Positions 35,801 to 46,640 are shown, numbered from the stretch's first letter. The stretch: 64,000 nt of DNA from Fragum whitleyi (GCA_948146395.1 OX411548.1:63197020-63261019); one strand, 5' to 3'. A program made the numbers and translations. Notes: generated by a model not told the origin, from the sequence alone.

Positions 35801-36735
35801 TGATTCTCTTTTAAGAATGTAAATTTAGATCAGTGTTACACCAGTTTTCATTAAGATATCGATTCTTACACTTAAGGTAGTGGACCAGTAAACATCCCAA
35901 AAATTTCGGAACCCATCATCTTTCACAATGCTGCCCGAGGTTTCCTAATGAAATCATAAGGAAACCTCGGTTAACACTGTAAAGGTTCAATACTTCCGAA
36001 ACGTTGCGGATCTATTACGGGTCCACTCCCTAAAAAGAAAAATAAAATATCAATCGAATTCACGGAGTCATGAAACCAAGAAAATTATCAAATTGTATAC
36101 ACGCGAGGCAGATTCATAATTAAGTGGGATAAGGGTATTATAGATATGCACAAATATTAGAATTATTTTCATTTCTTTTAATTCAATTGTATGTAGTAAT
36201 GCGGCAAAGATGATTCTTAGACACTATTTTATAACGCAACAACATTGTTAGCAGATATATCCGAATGCTTTGTTAAATTATTTTCATTGAGTTATGAATA
36301 AATTTTAATGTGAATCAAAATGCATGTGATTGATACACGAAACTGTAAACCATATTATTATACACAAGCTAAAAATGAATTTCCAGCTGAATTAAAGATT
36401 TGATTTTTTAATTGATGTCATTTAAACTCACCCGAAGCTTTTGCATTTAACGACGCCAATGACGAAATAATGCTGGACACGATCAATGGAAGTATAAGCA
36501 TTTTGAGCATGTTCATTAGCAAATCTCCAGGGAACCGTAAATAGAACAATTTCCTTTTTTGGTAATATTCCCATCCTTCCAACTGTCGCACCCCGAGTCC
36601 CACAGCTATGCCGATGATTAGCGCGAATACCATCATGATGATTATAAGATTTTCTTTGATAACTTCCTTGATGCGTTCGTTGCGAGACCGCGTCTCTTTA
36701 TTCTCTTTGGTCTCTTTGGTGTTTTCCCGATCCAT
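26610..36735 (-). CDS. Excitatory amino acid transporter (SLC1 family), complete nine-exon gene A
   Basis: Nine exons join in frame to 1575 nt, 524 aa, a usual EAAT length: 36432-36735, 35243-35414, 33694-33736, 32729-32813, 30716-30905, 29223-29456, 28016-28210, 27164-27298, 26610-26826. Every junction is GT-AG and every phase fits. Seen: TM1-TM2 with [20 protein letters not shown], a TM3-TM4 loop with three N-glycosylation sequons, the HP1 serine motif [23 protein letters not shown], the HP2 motif [10 protein letters not shown] and [12 protein letters not shown]. In SLC1 transporters the Asp and second Arg of DRFR bind the amino group and the side-chain carboxylate, so an acidic substrate (glutamate/aspartate) is predicted rather than a neutral one. 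It acts as a plasma-membrane Na+-coupled carrier, a family property. A possible 5'UTR acceptor (ttgcag) lies at 36788. Its duplicate lies upstream at the right edge of the window. Confidence 0.92.
27164..27298 (-). CDS. SLC1 gene A exon 8: HP2, start of TM8
   Basis: Encodes [20 protein letters not shown] and [18 protein letters not shown]. It is 135 bp with phase 2 at both ends, the same as the duplicate exon 62270-62404. Confidence 0.93.
27579..27701. mobile_element. Family G foldback in SLC1 gene A intron 7
   Basis: atatgttatttccttaagat ... atgacactaacatat, with ggtcgaggctgggagaaaa and ctcgtcatgataattta. Confidence 0.7.
28016..28210 (-). CDS. SLC1 gene A exon 7: HP1, TM7
   Basis: Encodes [13 protein letters not shown], then [20 protein letters not shown], the sodium-binding NMDGT motif, and FIAQVN. 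It is 195 bp, exactly as in gene B. Confidence 0.93.
28396..28425. promoter_or_regulatory. Paired tgacgtca palindromes in SLC1 gene A intron 6
   Basis: Two perfect CRE-type octamers, 22 bp from start to start, inside an imperfect inverted repeat aaaatgacgtca / tgacgtcattttt. Possible CREB/ATF sites or simply a small foldback; function not shown. Confidence 0.35.
29223..29456 (-). CDS. SLC1 gene A exon 6: TM5-TM6, start of HP1
   Basis: Begins [17 protein letters not shown], continues through [11 protein letters not shown] and ends at WGTAS, where the HP1 serine motif is split across the intron. Donor gtatgt. Confidence 0.9.
29882..30126. mobile_element. Family C MITE in SLC1 gene A intron 5
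   Basis: aattgagcctttgtgtgaga ... aaatgtcacgcacaggctca, with internal ctgaccagcctgtgcatccg. Lies beside a second copy 285 bp away. Confidence 0.8.
30412..30656. mobile_element. Family C MITE in SLC1 gene A intron 5, near-perfect TIR
   Basis: 245 bp from aattgagcctatgcgtgaca to tctcacgcacaggctcaatt, with terminal inverted repeats of about 37 bp. Confidence 0.85.
30716..30905 (-). CDS. SLC1 gene A exon 5: end of loop, TM4
   Basis: Acceptor ccttttttcag. Encodes [20 protein letters not shown] and an amphipathic stretch [18 protein letters not shown], typical of TM4-TM5. Donor tg|gtaata, phase 2. Confidence 0.9.
31507..31882 (-). mobile_element. Family A foldback MITE in SLC1 gene A intron 4
   Basis: Ends tacagttagtgacatcgtg and catgatgaacttaactgt. 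One central arm is missing (the hairpin is reduced to aaaatttagcgaaatt). Confidence 0.8.
32729..32813 (-). CDS. SLC1 gene A exon 4: glycosylated extracellular loop
   Basis: 85 bp, acceptor tttttcag, donor g|gtaatg, entry phase 0 and exit phase 1, matching exons 3 and 5. The peptide contains NLT, NST and NHT sequons, as expected of the poorly conserved TM3-TM4 loop. It was placed by phase and content rather than by strong sequence identity. Confidence 0.7.
33694..33736 (-). CDS. SLC1 gene A exon 3 (43 bp micro-exon)
   Basis: Found by searching for the NxFPxNIV motif that must follow LIR in this family. Acceptor ttttttcag, then [14 protein letters not shown], donor gtaaga. It enters in phase 2 and leaves in phase 0, as its neighbours require. 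Confidence 0.8.
34172..34296. mobile_element. Family E foldback, 125 bp
   Basis: Arms ctgccttcaggatcataaaa and the complement of ttttgtgatcctgaacgcag, with an inner cggtgcaaac repeat. A further partial inverted copy lies just left (34080-34160). Confidence 0.75.
34530..34970 (+). mobile_element. Family A foldback MITE in SLC1 gene A intron 2
   Basis: Ends tacagttagcaacatcgtg and cacgatgttactaactgta. The perfect central hairpin is cgctaattttgttcaagatt. Confidence 0.87.
35243..35414 (-). CDS. SLC1 gene A exon 2: TM3
   Basis: Acceptor ttttttcag. Encodes [19 protein letters not shown], the canonical TM3 of EAATs, then an acidic/basic loop and LDALLDLIR. Donor gtatgt, phase 2. Confidence 0.9.
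35882..36032. mobile_element. Foldback element in SLC1 gene A intron 1
   Basis: Outer arms gtagtggacc / ggtccac; inner stem gcccgaggtttccta / taaggaaacctcgg; middle arms tttcggaa / ttccgaaa. Single copy here. Confidence 0.65.
36432..36735 (-). CDS. SLC1 gene A exon 1: cytosolic N-terminus, TM1, TM2
   Basis: Begins with ATG after a Lys/Glu-rich leader. TM1 is rich in I/M/V/G, and TM2 carries [15 protein letters not shown]. The donor g|gtgagt is in phase 1. Ends at the conserved NAKASG. Confidence 0.9.
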
Positions 36736-37373
36736 CGTTGAGGTAGATCACTTATATTTATGGTCCGAATTGTGTAGTTTGTCAAATCTGCAATGAAAAT
36801 ATTTCATGGAAAAATGATACTTGCAAGTTAATGAAATCAAAATTGCCAAACCTTACAATAACAGTTAAGAAAGTCACAGAGCTTAATTCATTCTGTATTT
36901 ACCTAGAGGTTGGGTAGCTAAGAAACGACGTTAAAACAACGTTACTAACGTTATATGACGTTTACTTTCACAAGACGAAAACACGTTCCTCTTTAATGCC
37001 CTTTGTCACCTTTCATAAGAAATGAACAAAGCCACACCGCTTTTCGCTCAGAGTTTAAATCACTAAGTAACAAAATCCAAACGATATTATTGGCGTAATA
37101 TATTCTTAACTCTCGCGAGAAGATAAATTTAGACGTTAAATGTGTTTTAAGATATTCGTTTATGTACCATTTTGACGTCACGTATTATTTATTGAAATGT
37201 TTGTCGCCAACAAACATAGTGCTTCTAGTTGATGTTCCTGACTATATATTTGCCAATCTTATAGGCTGTCCATTGATGTCACCGAAATTCATCTTGTCGA
37301 AGGACATTGGTTGTGATAAGCAGATATACAGCTAAAAGGGAATATTGCTTGATTAAAATCTTCATTTCTCATT

Positions 37374-37432
37374 TAAACCCTATGTTGTGGGTCCTCATTT
37401 GAATTATAATGGTTGTCCACATTATAGGGTTT
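37374..37432. repeat. Family I hairpin, right arm reduced
   Basis: The left arm ctatgttgtgggtcctcatt matches the 15677 copy; the outer stem is aaaccctat / atagggttt. Confidence 0.6.
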
Positions 37433-37569
37433 GTTCAATTATTATTGAAATTGAAATTCAACCAATTTGTAGCACCCCCCCTTCCCCTCTGTAGCTCTAG
37501 TGGCAAGAGACTCGTACAAAAATATTACCTGCGTTCGGGATGAAAACGTTCACAATGATTGAAAAATGG

Positions 37570-38007
37570 TACAGTTAAAAACATCGTGAAATTGACACTC
37601 ATTCCGATCAAAACCATTCTCAATTGATCACTCAGCGCTCCATTCATTCATTCCAAACACCCATTCAAAGCGAACGAAAAGATCCAAAATCTGTAGAAAA
37701 CATTTCGAAATCGGCCAAGAAGATCAAAAATGAATTCAAATGGATCATATTATTCTGCGATTTTATTGGCTGGTGTGGATTTTAAAGTGTCTGATTTGTC
37801 CATAAAACCCACAGACAGAAAAGTGCGTATATTTTAGTAAAGGGAGGTTATACATATGGCTAGTCTTGTTCGTCTCGAACAAAACTAGCGATATTGGTTT
37901 ACCTACCTTGAATTTCACCAAAACTCGCTCCACACACTCATTCAGTTTCATTCCAAAATCATTACAAAATCATTCATCATGTCAATTCCACGATGTTCTA
38001 AACTGTA
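37570..38007 (-). mobile_element. Family A foldback MITE, subfamily II, upstream of SLC1 gene A
   Basis: Ends tacagttaaaaacatcgtg and cacgatgttctaaactgta. Subfamily II block tattggctggtgtggatttt. Confidence 0.85.
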
Positions 38008-38703
38008 CGTACTTACGTGCGCGCAACCCGAGTCAACTGGCAAAGATAAGCCCATTATTTATTTAGTACTAACTTATTAGTATCACGTATCTTATATTCG
38101 GAATGGAATAAGAAAATGATAAGAAGGAAGACTTGGCAATTTTGTAAAAAATGAAAAATTAAACTTGCAATACAAATTAACTTTGATAAGTTAAAGTGCT
38201 TTTATCTTAAGGCGACCAAATCGCAGTAACTAAATCTTAATGAAAGCTGTATAGCTAATTTTCTTGATCTTGGACAGTTGTTAACTGTAATGACATAGAA
38301 AAAAAAGGAACACATTTACATGTTTAACATATATTTCGAAAAAATTTTAGTAAAATTAACATTAGCATGAAATTAAACTTTGCAAATAACAGAAAAAAAG
38401 GTAATAAAAAGCATATAGTCCAGTAAAACACACAGTTAAAGAAGAAATCCGTACATGTGTAAGTTTTCATGAAACTGATTTTATTGCGGTTCGACAATGT
38501 GATTTGTTATCGTTCAATGGTTTCTGAAGCCTTGTTCAAATCCAGACAATGTTTATTCAGACCCTATTTAAACATCTTATTTCAAATATCTTGTTCTTTC
38601 TGTACACTTCTTTAAAAAAAAATCCGTTAACCCCTTAATCGAGAGACTTACTAAGGGGTCACTTTGTAATGTAAATAGAGGATAATCGTTTGTTTCAGTG
38701 AAA

Positions 38704-38797
38704 GATCGATTTGTATTCATTGAGTGAACAAAAGCTATATTTTCACGCGAGTGAAATATAGCTTTTGTTGTTCACGAAATGAAATATTTATCGATCT
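38704..38797. repeat. Family F hairpin, 94 bp
   Basis: Near-perfect palindrome: gatcgatttgtattcattga at the left, aatatttatcgatc at the right, and a core of aaaagctatattttcac/gtgaaatatagctttt around a 4-base loop. Confidence 0.8.
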
Positions 38798-39321
38798 TAT
38801 TCGAAAATCAAAGGATTATTCTATTTCTTTATTGCAAAAAAGAGACAAAACGTGAAATTTCTAGGACATATTTTCGTAAAGCGCGTCATTTTGCACGTGA
38901 TTGCTATGCAACGTTCATTGTGATGTCATTTATTGTGCCCCGCATAGATGACGTCAGATAGGATGACATGAACCAAAAGCAGGGTATAAGTTTTTGATAA
39001 TTTCACTTCTTCTGCTTCTTTTTCTCGATGAACAACCGAAAAGCACTAAAGAAGTTACTTTTACAGATGAAAACCGCGTTAATATCATTGACCAAATTTG
39101 GAATAGCCCAGCGACGGCGTGTTAGCTTCCGCCAGCCAGCCATTAGTCATATTCTTCTTATCGAAATAGCGTCTATAGTTTCAATTGGACTCTCTACAAA
39201 GTTTTACGTTGTGACTGTACTATAATAATGAACGTTCCATTCGAAAATAGCCAAATCCGCCAAGTATCAAAACCGGGAAAAGGACCTTATCAATATTTGA
39301 TTGAAATATTTAAAAGAGGTT

Positions 39322-39512
39322 ATTTAACATGATCGAGTACAATATTGAATTCTATTGGATGAGTACCCTGCAGAACCAGTCTATATTTGATGAGGTGACA
39401 GCCGAGTCAAAATATAGACTTGTCTTCGTCTCCTATCTTATCCAGTAACAAGGATTCAAGCTCAACAGGGTCTTCTTTCCCCGCTGTTTGAATGGCAAGC
39501 CCGTTCCCTTGC

Positions 39513-39544
<32 letters not shown>

Positions 39545-39580
39545 TGGGAATCTCGTTATTCCATTCATGCGCGTCACTAT

Positions 39581-39623
<43 letters not shown>

Positions 39624-39656
39624 TAGAATTCAGTATTGTACTCGATCATGTTAAAT
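39322..39656. mobile_element. 335-bp element with 34-bp terminal inverted repeat
   Basis: The ends 39322-39355 and 39623-39656 are reverse complements at 33 of 34 positions (atttaacatgatcgagtaca...). An internal stem agtctatattt/aaatatagact lies near 39381-39420. No coding capacity; no clear target duplication. Confidence 0.8.
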
Positions 39657-40430
39657 GATATATTTATTTCACACCATACACTAAAAGTTCCAGAATTAAT
39701 AATTTGCGACATTTGAGAAAGAGACAAAAGGAATATATCCAAACATTTAGGCTTAGTTGTGAGATAAAATCGGAATATAGCGACAGAGTCGATAGTTCTG
39801 GTTGGATTATCTTCAATATTGTAATTTTTTATTGTACATCATTTGAAAAGTTCCTTTTGATAAATGTCAGGTCTGTTAATTACCATAAGGAATGGGGTCT
39901 TATGAAAATTCGCTGAGAATACCCTTGGTTTGGTTTTTTATGTTGTTGTTGTTGTTTCTTCCTTTTCTCTTAATATCTTTGATCTTTATACTACAAATTA
40001 ATACTTTTATATACATTAACATATCATTATGATTATCATTTTTTAAAGGACTATCATGCTATAGATTTTTTTACGGGGAGTATCTAGCTCATGTGATGGA
40101 CCTCTTCTTTTTATTTTGAATTGAAAAAATCAAACAATCAAATTGTGACATTTTTGTTCTCCTTTGTCACAAAAAATCGCTACCCATACTTAAAGAACGA
40201 TTCATCTTTTCCACAATCTATTGATATTTGACAGATTAAAATAAATTTGATTCAATTACCGGTTTGGCCTAATATGGCATGCAATTTCCTATGGAAAATT
40301 TCAAAATGAAAGAAATTGGTAACCTATCTGTAAATCTAACCTAGTCAGTGTCCCTTTTTCATTCCCGTTTTGCTTTTTTAAATCAGTGAAGTGATACTAG
40401 CAAACAATTTTAGAATTTGTGAGGGAAATC

Positions 40431-40671
40431 GCCATGTCAGATGAAAAGGGACCACCCGGGGTAGTGCGTAAAGTGTCGTCTCTAGTCAGACTGCGCTGAT
40501 TGACTAGGGTCAAAACTGTTTGGCTTTTAGTTGATTTTCTGAATCTATGATGATCATTCTACCTTTCTATGTAAAAATTTCTAAAATGCGACACCTGCTT
40601 GCCCTGTACTACAACCAATCTTTTTTTTGAAAAAATATCTATTTTACGTCATATTATTGCGTGACGGCTCA
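40431..40671. mobile_element. Family H element, second copy
   Basis: Shares gaaaagggacca, gcgtaaagtgtc, agtcagactgcgc and ttgattttctgaatctatga with 5551-5814. The right end gcgtgacggctca is kept. Confidence 0.65.
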
Positions 40672-40681
40672 TACGTATATA

Positions 40682-41423
40682 TACAGTTAACCACATCGTG
40701 AAATTGAGAATGTGAATGATCTTGAAATGAAATTGAATGAATGCGATGAGTGAGTTTTGGGTGAAATGAAAACGAGGAAATCAAAATATCGTTTCTTTTG
40801 TTCAGGATGAACAAAATTAGCGATATCTATTACCTCCTTTATGTTACCTCCCTTTAATAAAATATGAATACAAGTTCTATAAATAGTTTCCTTTTTCTTC
40901 AAGAACCAACCAAACGCTTGCAAATTCAATTATGTCAATGAAATCACGATTTTTTTTTCTGTTTAAATAGTTTTGAATGTAGTTATTAATTTTATCTTTT
41001 TTCAATTCTTTTTGAGCGTTTTTGAATGATTTTGAGTGAGTGTCTTGGGTGAGTTAATGGAGCGCTGATTGAGCGATATAGAATGGTTTTGATTGGATTG
41101 GCAATCAATTTGTTTTTGTTTGAATGGGTTTTACGCCGCTTTCAACAATCTTGCAGTTATATCACGGCGGCCGGAGCACCTAACAATGGATTCCTGGTAT
41201 TTCTTTCACCTGTACTACCATTACATCCTTTCCTAGCCTCCGACTGCTATCTCACATAGGTTTACGATTATCTACCCATTGGTGAGAGACAAACGTCGGA
41301 AAGGATATTTGCCGCCACCGGGGATCGAACCCACGACTTCTGGATTGAAAGTCTAATGCCTAACCAACTGCGCTATGGTGGCGGCTGGGATTGGCAATCA
41401 AGTTCACAATGTAAGTAGCTGTA
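40682..41423 (+). mobile_element. Family A foldback MITE interrupted by a SINE
   Basis: tacagttaaccacatcgtg at the left and ttcacaatgtaagtagctgta at the right. The SINE and its 13-bp duplication lie in the right terminal repeat. The copy is about 449 bp without the insertion. Confidence 0.85.
41096..41401 (-). mobile_element. tRNA-derived SINE nested in a family A MITE, 13-bp target duplication
   Basis: On the minus strand the head begins gccgccaccatagcgcagtt, with B box gggttcgatcc. The body shares agatagcag...ctaggaaaggatgtaatgg and gcgtaaaacccattcaaac with the SINE at 58391. The perfect duplication gattggcaatcaa is at 41096-41108 and 41389-41401, and the surrounding sequence is the interrupted end of a family A element. 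Confidence 0.88.
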
Positions 41424-42062
41424 AGCAAAAGAAGAAAAACGTCTCCTACCTTCAGACAATTTTGTACAGCTCCAAATAACGTTATCTTTATTTAGTATCA
41501 CGTAAACTAATTAGCGTACAGGTAATTTAAGCACACCTTTAGAATGAAATGGACAAGTACGACGAACCTTTATATTATAATGTGCCATAAACAGGATACG
41601 GGGAAATCCCTGTGTATTTATTTATATCAAAATGTGTGACACACAAACAATCCTCGAAATAATGTATTGAAAGGGGGCCAGGCTGCTTAAAACGCACATG
41701 CAAACTATAGTTTAGATCGGATTTTACAAAATTTGTGGACTTTTCTCGTAAAGATATAAAAAAGTTGTGTACCTGATTTCGTTTTCTCCTAATGTCATAT
41801 AGATGTAAACGAGCATTTAAAAGACTTATAAAATGCAAGAATCTTTATAGTCATTATTCAGATCAGATTTGATTATTTATAAATGATTAAATTTATTCCT
41901 TTTATTTTTGATTGATTCGTGTTTTCTATTTATTTTTTTTTTTCTTTTTTCGCAAACTTCCCACTTTGCGTCACTCTTATGTTAGGCGAGGATTTTCTTA
42001 GAACGGCATTTATTCTTAACCACAAAATCATCATACGTGTATAAGGATAATCACGTACGTTA

Positions 42063-43311
42063 AGAGACGTCGCAGTAACGTCGGGCTATTTTATGAAAAT
42101 CAGTCATATTTTTGCCTTAATTTAAAATAAAATCGCTGCACACCATAAAACAGCTCATAATTGTACAGCATTTTAAAGCTTTTGAACAGCTCTATCTTAT
42201 AGACACTAAATTTTGATACCCATTGCTGTGAATAAAAAATGATACCCAGTTTGATATAGAAATTTCGCCAAAACGCGCATGTAACGCGTAACATGCTTCT
42301 TTTTTAATACATGTTCAAAATGCCATGAAATCGCGGATACGCTCTTTATCATCGTAAAATTTTACACACAAATACCTAGGATTCTAGTTCTTATGCAGTG
42401 GGAATTTTGAAAGTTTCAAATAAAATTTTTCCGAAATCTCTTCATGTAAATAAAATAGCGGAAAGTGTAACGCTGCTAAAAATGAAACAAAAAATGACGA
42501 CCAAAAAAATTCAACGTAAAAATAATCATAAAAAATAAAGGAAATTGTCAAATCTAAACACATTTAAGAAAAATGGTCAGATTTTTATTTCTTCAGTTTG
42601 ATTTTGGTTTATTTGTGTGTCTTAATTAAATACAAAATTTTCGTGTGAAAAAATGCCCCGCCTTTTGAAATTACGTCATTTTTATCACATCATTTTCGCG
42701 AGGAGTAACTGAACTCTTATTAAATGTCGATAAAACTTAATAAAAATTAAACTAGAAAAAATGGTCAGTCCATACTTTTCAAAAATATATAACAATCTAT
42801 ATTTTGTGAATTAAACGCTAAGTATGAGAATGCTAAAAAAGTCTGAAAAAATGTCACGCTTTCTCATTTTAATGACGTTTTACGTTCCGCGTTTCACGTT
42901 TTATCGATTATTTCGAAATTACTTGCAGAAAAGGGAAATACTACCCGGTATATTTTGAACAAGAAATTCTCCTCGGTTTTGTGGAGTTTATAGTATAGCA
43001 AGACCACCAATACCAAGTTTTTTTTATATATATTTTTTTCATATACCTTTTTTAGTTATTCGGAAATCCAATACTTATGTTAAAGAATTGATTTTATTTC
43101 GTAATTACAGAGATTCTAAATACTAAAAGTATTTGATACAAACCTAAATATGATAGTTCTTAACATTTTTAATCACCTCTTTTGATTTAATTCAGATAAT
43201 AGCATATGGTTGTATCAAATGAAACGCGTTTTATTATTTCTCCAATTTTACGCCGCTAAATAACGTCAAATTACGTTACGCTTTATAGCCTCAGTTCGCT
43301 GCGACGTCTCT
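42063..43311. mobile_element. 1.25-kb element with TIR agagacgtcgcag
   Basis: agagacgtcgcag at 42063 and its complement ctgcgacgtctct at 43299-43311, followed inward by a weaker match ending ggctat. The flanks tta/aaa hint at a TWA- or TTAA-type target. The interior is AT-rich with many acgtca/gcg clusters and no long frame. Confidence 0.5.
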
Positions 43312-43321
43312 AAATTATAAA

Positions 43322-43742
43322 TACAATTAATATCATAGTGAAAATTGATTCTCATTTTGACCTAAACCATTCCAAATCGCTCGCTCAACGCTCCTTTCAT
43401 TCATTCCAAACACTCACTCCCACCATTAAAAAACGCTCCGAAATCGATCAAAAACACTTCGAAAACGTGTTAGACTTCCCACATTTCATTCAAAACGATC
43501 AATTTATTTGACGATTTTAATGGCTGGTGTGGAGTTTTTAGCGTCTGATTGGTCAGTGAAATTATACAAACAGAAAAGTACGTATAAAAGGGAGGTAAAA
43601 ATTCGCTAATTTCGTCCAATTTGGACGAAATTAGCGGAATTGTATTACCTCCCCTGAATTTCAATGAAAACTCACTCATCGCACTCATTCATTTTCGGCC
43701 AAAATCATTCACCTTGTCAATTTCACGATGCACTATCACTAT
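43322..43742 (-). mobile_element. Family A foldback MITE, subfamily II
   Basis: tacaattaatatcatagtg, central ttcgtccaatttggacgaaa hairpin and tggctggtgtggagttttta block. The right end is slightly eroded. Confidence 0.78.
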
Positions 43743-43940
43743 TCCTTTAAATTTGTATTTTAACGCAGCATTTTTTTCATTTTGAAATTGACTTAGAATA
43801 GAAGTATTATTCGTTTACAGAATAATTTAAGTGACATGCAAAAGAGACGCATATTTTGATTAAGAAGATTGTTAGTGAAACAAAAGCACAATGATTTTTT
43901 TTTATTTTTTATTATTATTATTATTATCATCATTATTATT

Positions 43941-44027
<87 letters not shown>

Positions 44028-45184
44028 AAACCTATAATAAAATTTAAAAAAAAAAAGCTTTCCTTTACGTTTTGAGAGATTCCAATAGATTGGAGTTGTT
44101 TTTTTTATTTCGAGAAAAAGATAATTCGAAATAGTATGTCCGCAAATTACTCTTTTGAAAAAAGCTCAAATTTTCAAAAGTTGATTCATCCTTCCACTAA
44201 AATTATTCTACAAACGATATAGACTTCTATTCCAAGTCAATTTCAATATAAAATGTTGCGTTAAAATCTAAATTTGAAGGAATAGTAATAGTGCGTCGTG
44301 ATAGTTCAAAAACCGTGTATGTCAATTCTTGTTCCAAAATGCATTATACCTTATTTTGTGATTATCTTCTGATTTTAGTGTCGAAAAATCAAAATCAAAG
44401 ACAGGTTTTTTTGTTTTTGTTTTTTTCAATATTTTCATTGACAGGAAGCGCTTTCGGTACGCATACTACAAAAACAGTCCATTCAATGGCTAAAGCAATG
44501 AACAAATGCCATCTAAGATAAATCATTTGTGCGAATATCTCTGTTGTAAAGAATTTAAAGAGATATCTGGCGTATCTTCATCAAAACATGAGTAAAACAA
44601 CATTTTTACGATATGCGTTTCTTTTGCAAGTCAGTTTATTATTAAGTTGTTACTTAAAACAATTTATACATGTCATCTTTTATGATCATACATTCATATA
44701 AGTATTACAACAGAATTAGAGATTTAATCTCAAGTTGAATTTTGAGAATATTTTATGTTGAGAATGAGAAAAGTTCAATAACCTCGGGCCCAGACCTGAC
44801 TTGTTCAGTATAAGGCATTCCTCGTATCGGATATGGTACCGTACTTTTTTTCCAGTGAAGCGTATCAAACGCGTAATTCAAGTTGGAACTTTTCGTAAGC
44901 GTGACATTTTGTTTTTTGACTATTTTTTCCCGTAACTTATTTTTATCAGAGAATGTCCTCGGTTACACTCTAAAACAGTATACCACGATGAGACGTTGGG
45001 TCAAATACCTCGGTTGTTTAAACAAAATGACCGAAAAAGGCAAAGCCCACCACACTGACCTATATTTTACAAGAGTTTAGTGCGAACATAAAACATGTTA
45101 CATTGTAATCCGTCGCTAAATTTCAAACCATCAACCTCCCTATCATAGGTCATTTTAACGATTTTCATGTTTAACATGTTTACT
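43743..45184. other. AT-rich intergenic DNA with microsatellite
   Basis: No gene or repeat seen beyond the (att)n tract. Confidence 0.6.
43907..44028. repeat. (att)n microsatellite
   Basis: About 120 bp of att with a few atc interruptions. The poly-isoleucine frame across it is not a gene. Confidence 0.97.
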
Positions 45185-45700
45185 TACAATTAAGAACATC
45201 GTGAAATGAACAAGTTGAATGATTTTTGGAATGAATTTAGAATGGAATTGAATGGGTGCTAGGAGCGTCTTTTGAGTGAAATTTAAGGGAGAAAATCCAA
45301 TATCGCTTATTTTGTTCAAGATGAACAAAATAAGCGATAGTTATTTGCATCCCTTTAATGAAACGTGTAAACAAGTTCTACAAATAGCTTCCTACCAATC
45401 AGACGCTTATACATGTAATTTCAATAATGTCAGTGAAATCGCGAGTTTTTTCCAACTATATTTCTTTTGCATGTAATAAATATAGTTACTTTATTTAGAG
45501 GAGGTAGCATGTTAAGATATATGTAAAATCTTATCTTTATATGCTAATTATGTAGATGTTTATCTCATCTTTTTTAGTTATTTTGAGAGTTTTTGTATTC
45601 TTGGATTGAGTGTTTAGAATGAATGAATTGAGCGATGAGTGGAAGATTTAGAATGGTTTTGATTCAGATGAAGGTCAATTTCACGATCTTATTAACTGTA
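45185..45700 (+). mobile_element. Family A foldback MITE with internal AT-rich insertion
   Basis: tacaattaagaacatcgtg ... cacgatcttattaactgta. It is longer than other copies because of extra sequence at about 45475-45560. Confidence 0.8.
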
Positions 45701-46256
45701 AGACAGAGGGTGCAGCTGACGCCATCAGAAAAATCTACCCATCACAACGAAAACGCTCGTTACTTCACCAACTCTAAAGATTTTTACACGACATATTCTT
45801 TTCCTGAATCCTAATAAATTTATTTAGGGAAAAATCAATAGCGCCTTTAGAGATTTTCGCTTCAGTAGCTGGTTTCGCAACAACTGGATCGAAATTGCTT
45901 GGAACAACTTGGGTCCGTTCAGAGCAGTTGTATGAATAAATCTACTATTCTGTAAAAGATCATGGCCAAAACACTTATCCAACAAATTTAGACTAATCTA
46001 AATACAAAAAATTATAAGACCTTAACTAATTTTGAGTTGAAATTTAAGAGACTGAAGAGTAAAACTGGCCATATTACGTCACGGCCACGCCCTACCAGTT
46101 GAATAATAACGCAGAATAAACACTTGAGAAAGAAAAGTCTGCACCAGACGACCTTTAAATGTAAATCATACCGATAACCATGATAACAAGGGGTCAATTT
46201 TGACGAATTAGATCTTCCGCATTCCTGCAGGATAACCGTCTGATCAGTATCAATAC

Positions 46257-46394
46257 CCAGTCCTGCGTTCAGGACGACTAGATGGTGCAAGCTGTTTGCA
46301 AATTATACCCCGCTGTGCACGTACAGATGCGTACAAAGTGGGGTAAATTTTGCAAATTGCTTGCGAAGTTTTGTCAACCTGAATACAGGACTGG
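46257..46394. mobile_element. Family E foldback, 138 bp
   Basis: Arms ccagtcctgcgttcagg and cctgaatacaggactgg; the middle shares ttgcaaattataccccgctg-type sequence with the copy at 34172. Confidence 0.7.
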
Positions 46395-46443
46395 CTCACA
46401 GGCAGTCAGCTAGTACGATGGAGGCTACCCAACTCATGTTATT

Positions 46444-46640
46444 GTATCAGACATTGTGAAATAGACATTCGCCTCGATCAAACCAATTCTAAATCGCTCC
46501 CTCAGTGCTCCATTCAAAACATTAAAAAGAACTCGCTCGAATCACTCAGAAATGCTCCTTTAAATATTCGAAACACTCCAAAACTGTAAAAAGAACTATC
46601 AATATTTCTATCAAATTACAAAAGTCATTCCATGATTGAT
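46444..46640 (-). mobile_element. Family A partial copy
   Basis: catcgtgaaattgac-like end (agacattgtgaaatagac), then tctaaatcgctccctcag. It breaks off before the central hairpin. Confidence 0.6.

Larger units (their letters stand above)
36736..40430. other. Upstream region of SLC1 gene A
   Basis: Between the repeats listed (37374, 37570, 38704, 39322) there are AT-rich stretches without a gene. 36736-36787 is a likely 5'UTR segment following an acceptor ttgcag, so a non-coding first exon further upstream is expected. Confidence 0.5.

Noticed and set aside
41315..41388. Genuine tRNA gene on the minus strand
   Set aside because: Acceptor and T-arm look tRNA-like, but the D-arm spacing is off and it is the head of a SINE with body, tail and target duplication.
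43869..44075. Poly-isoleucine frame
   Set aside because: Translation of an att microsatellite.
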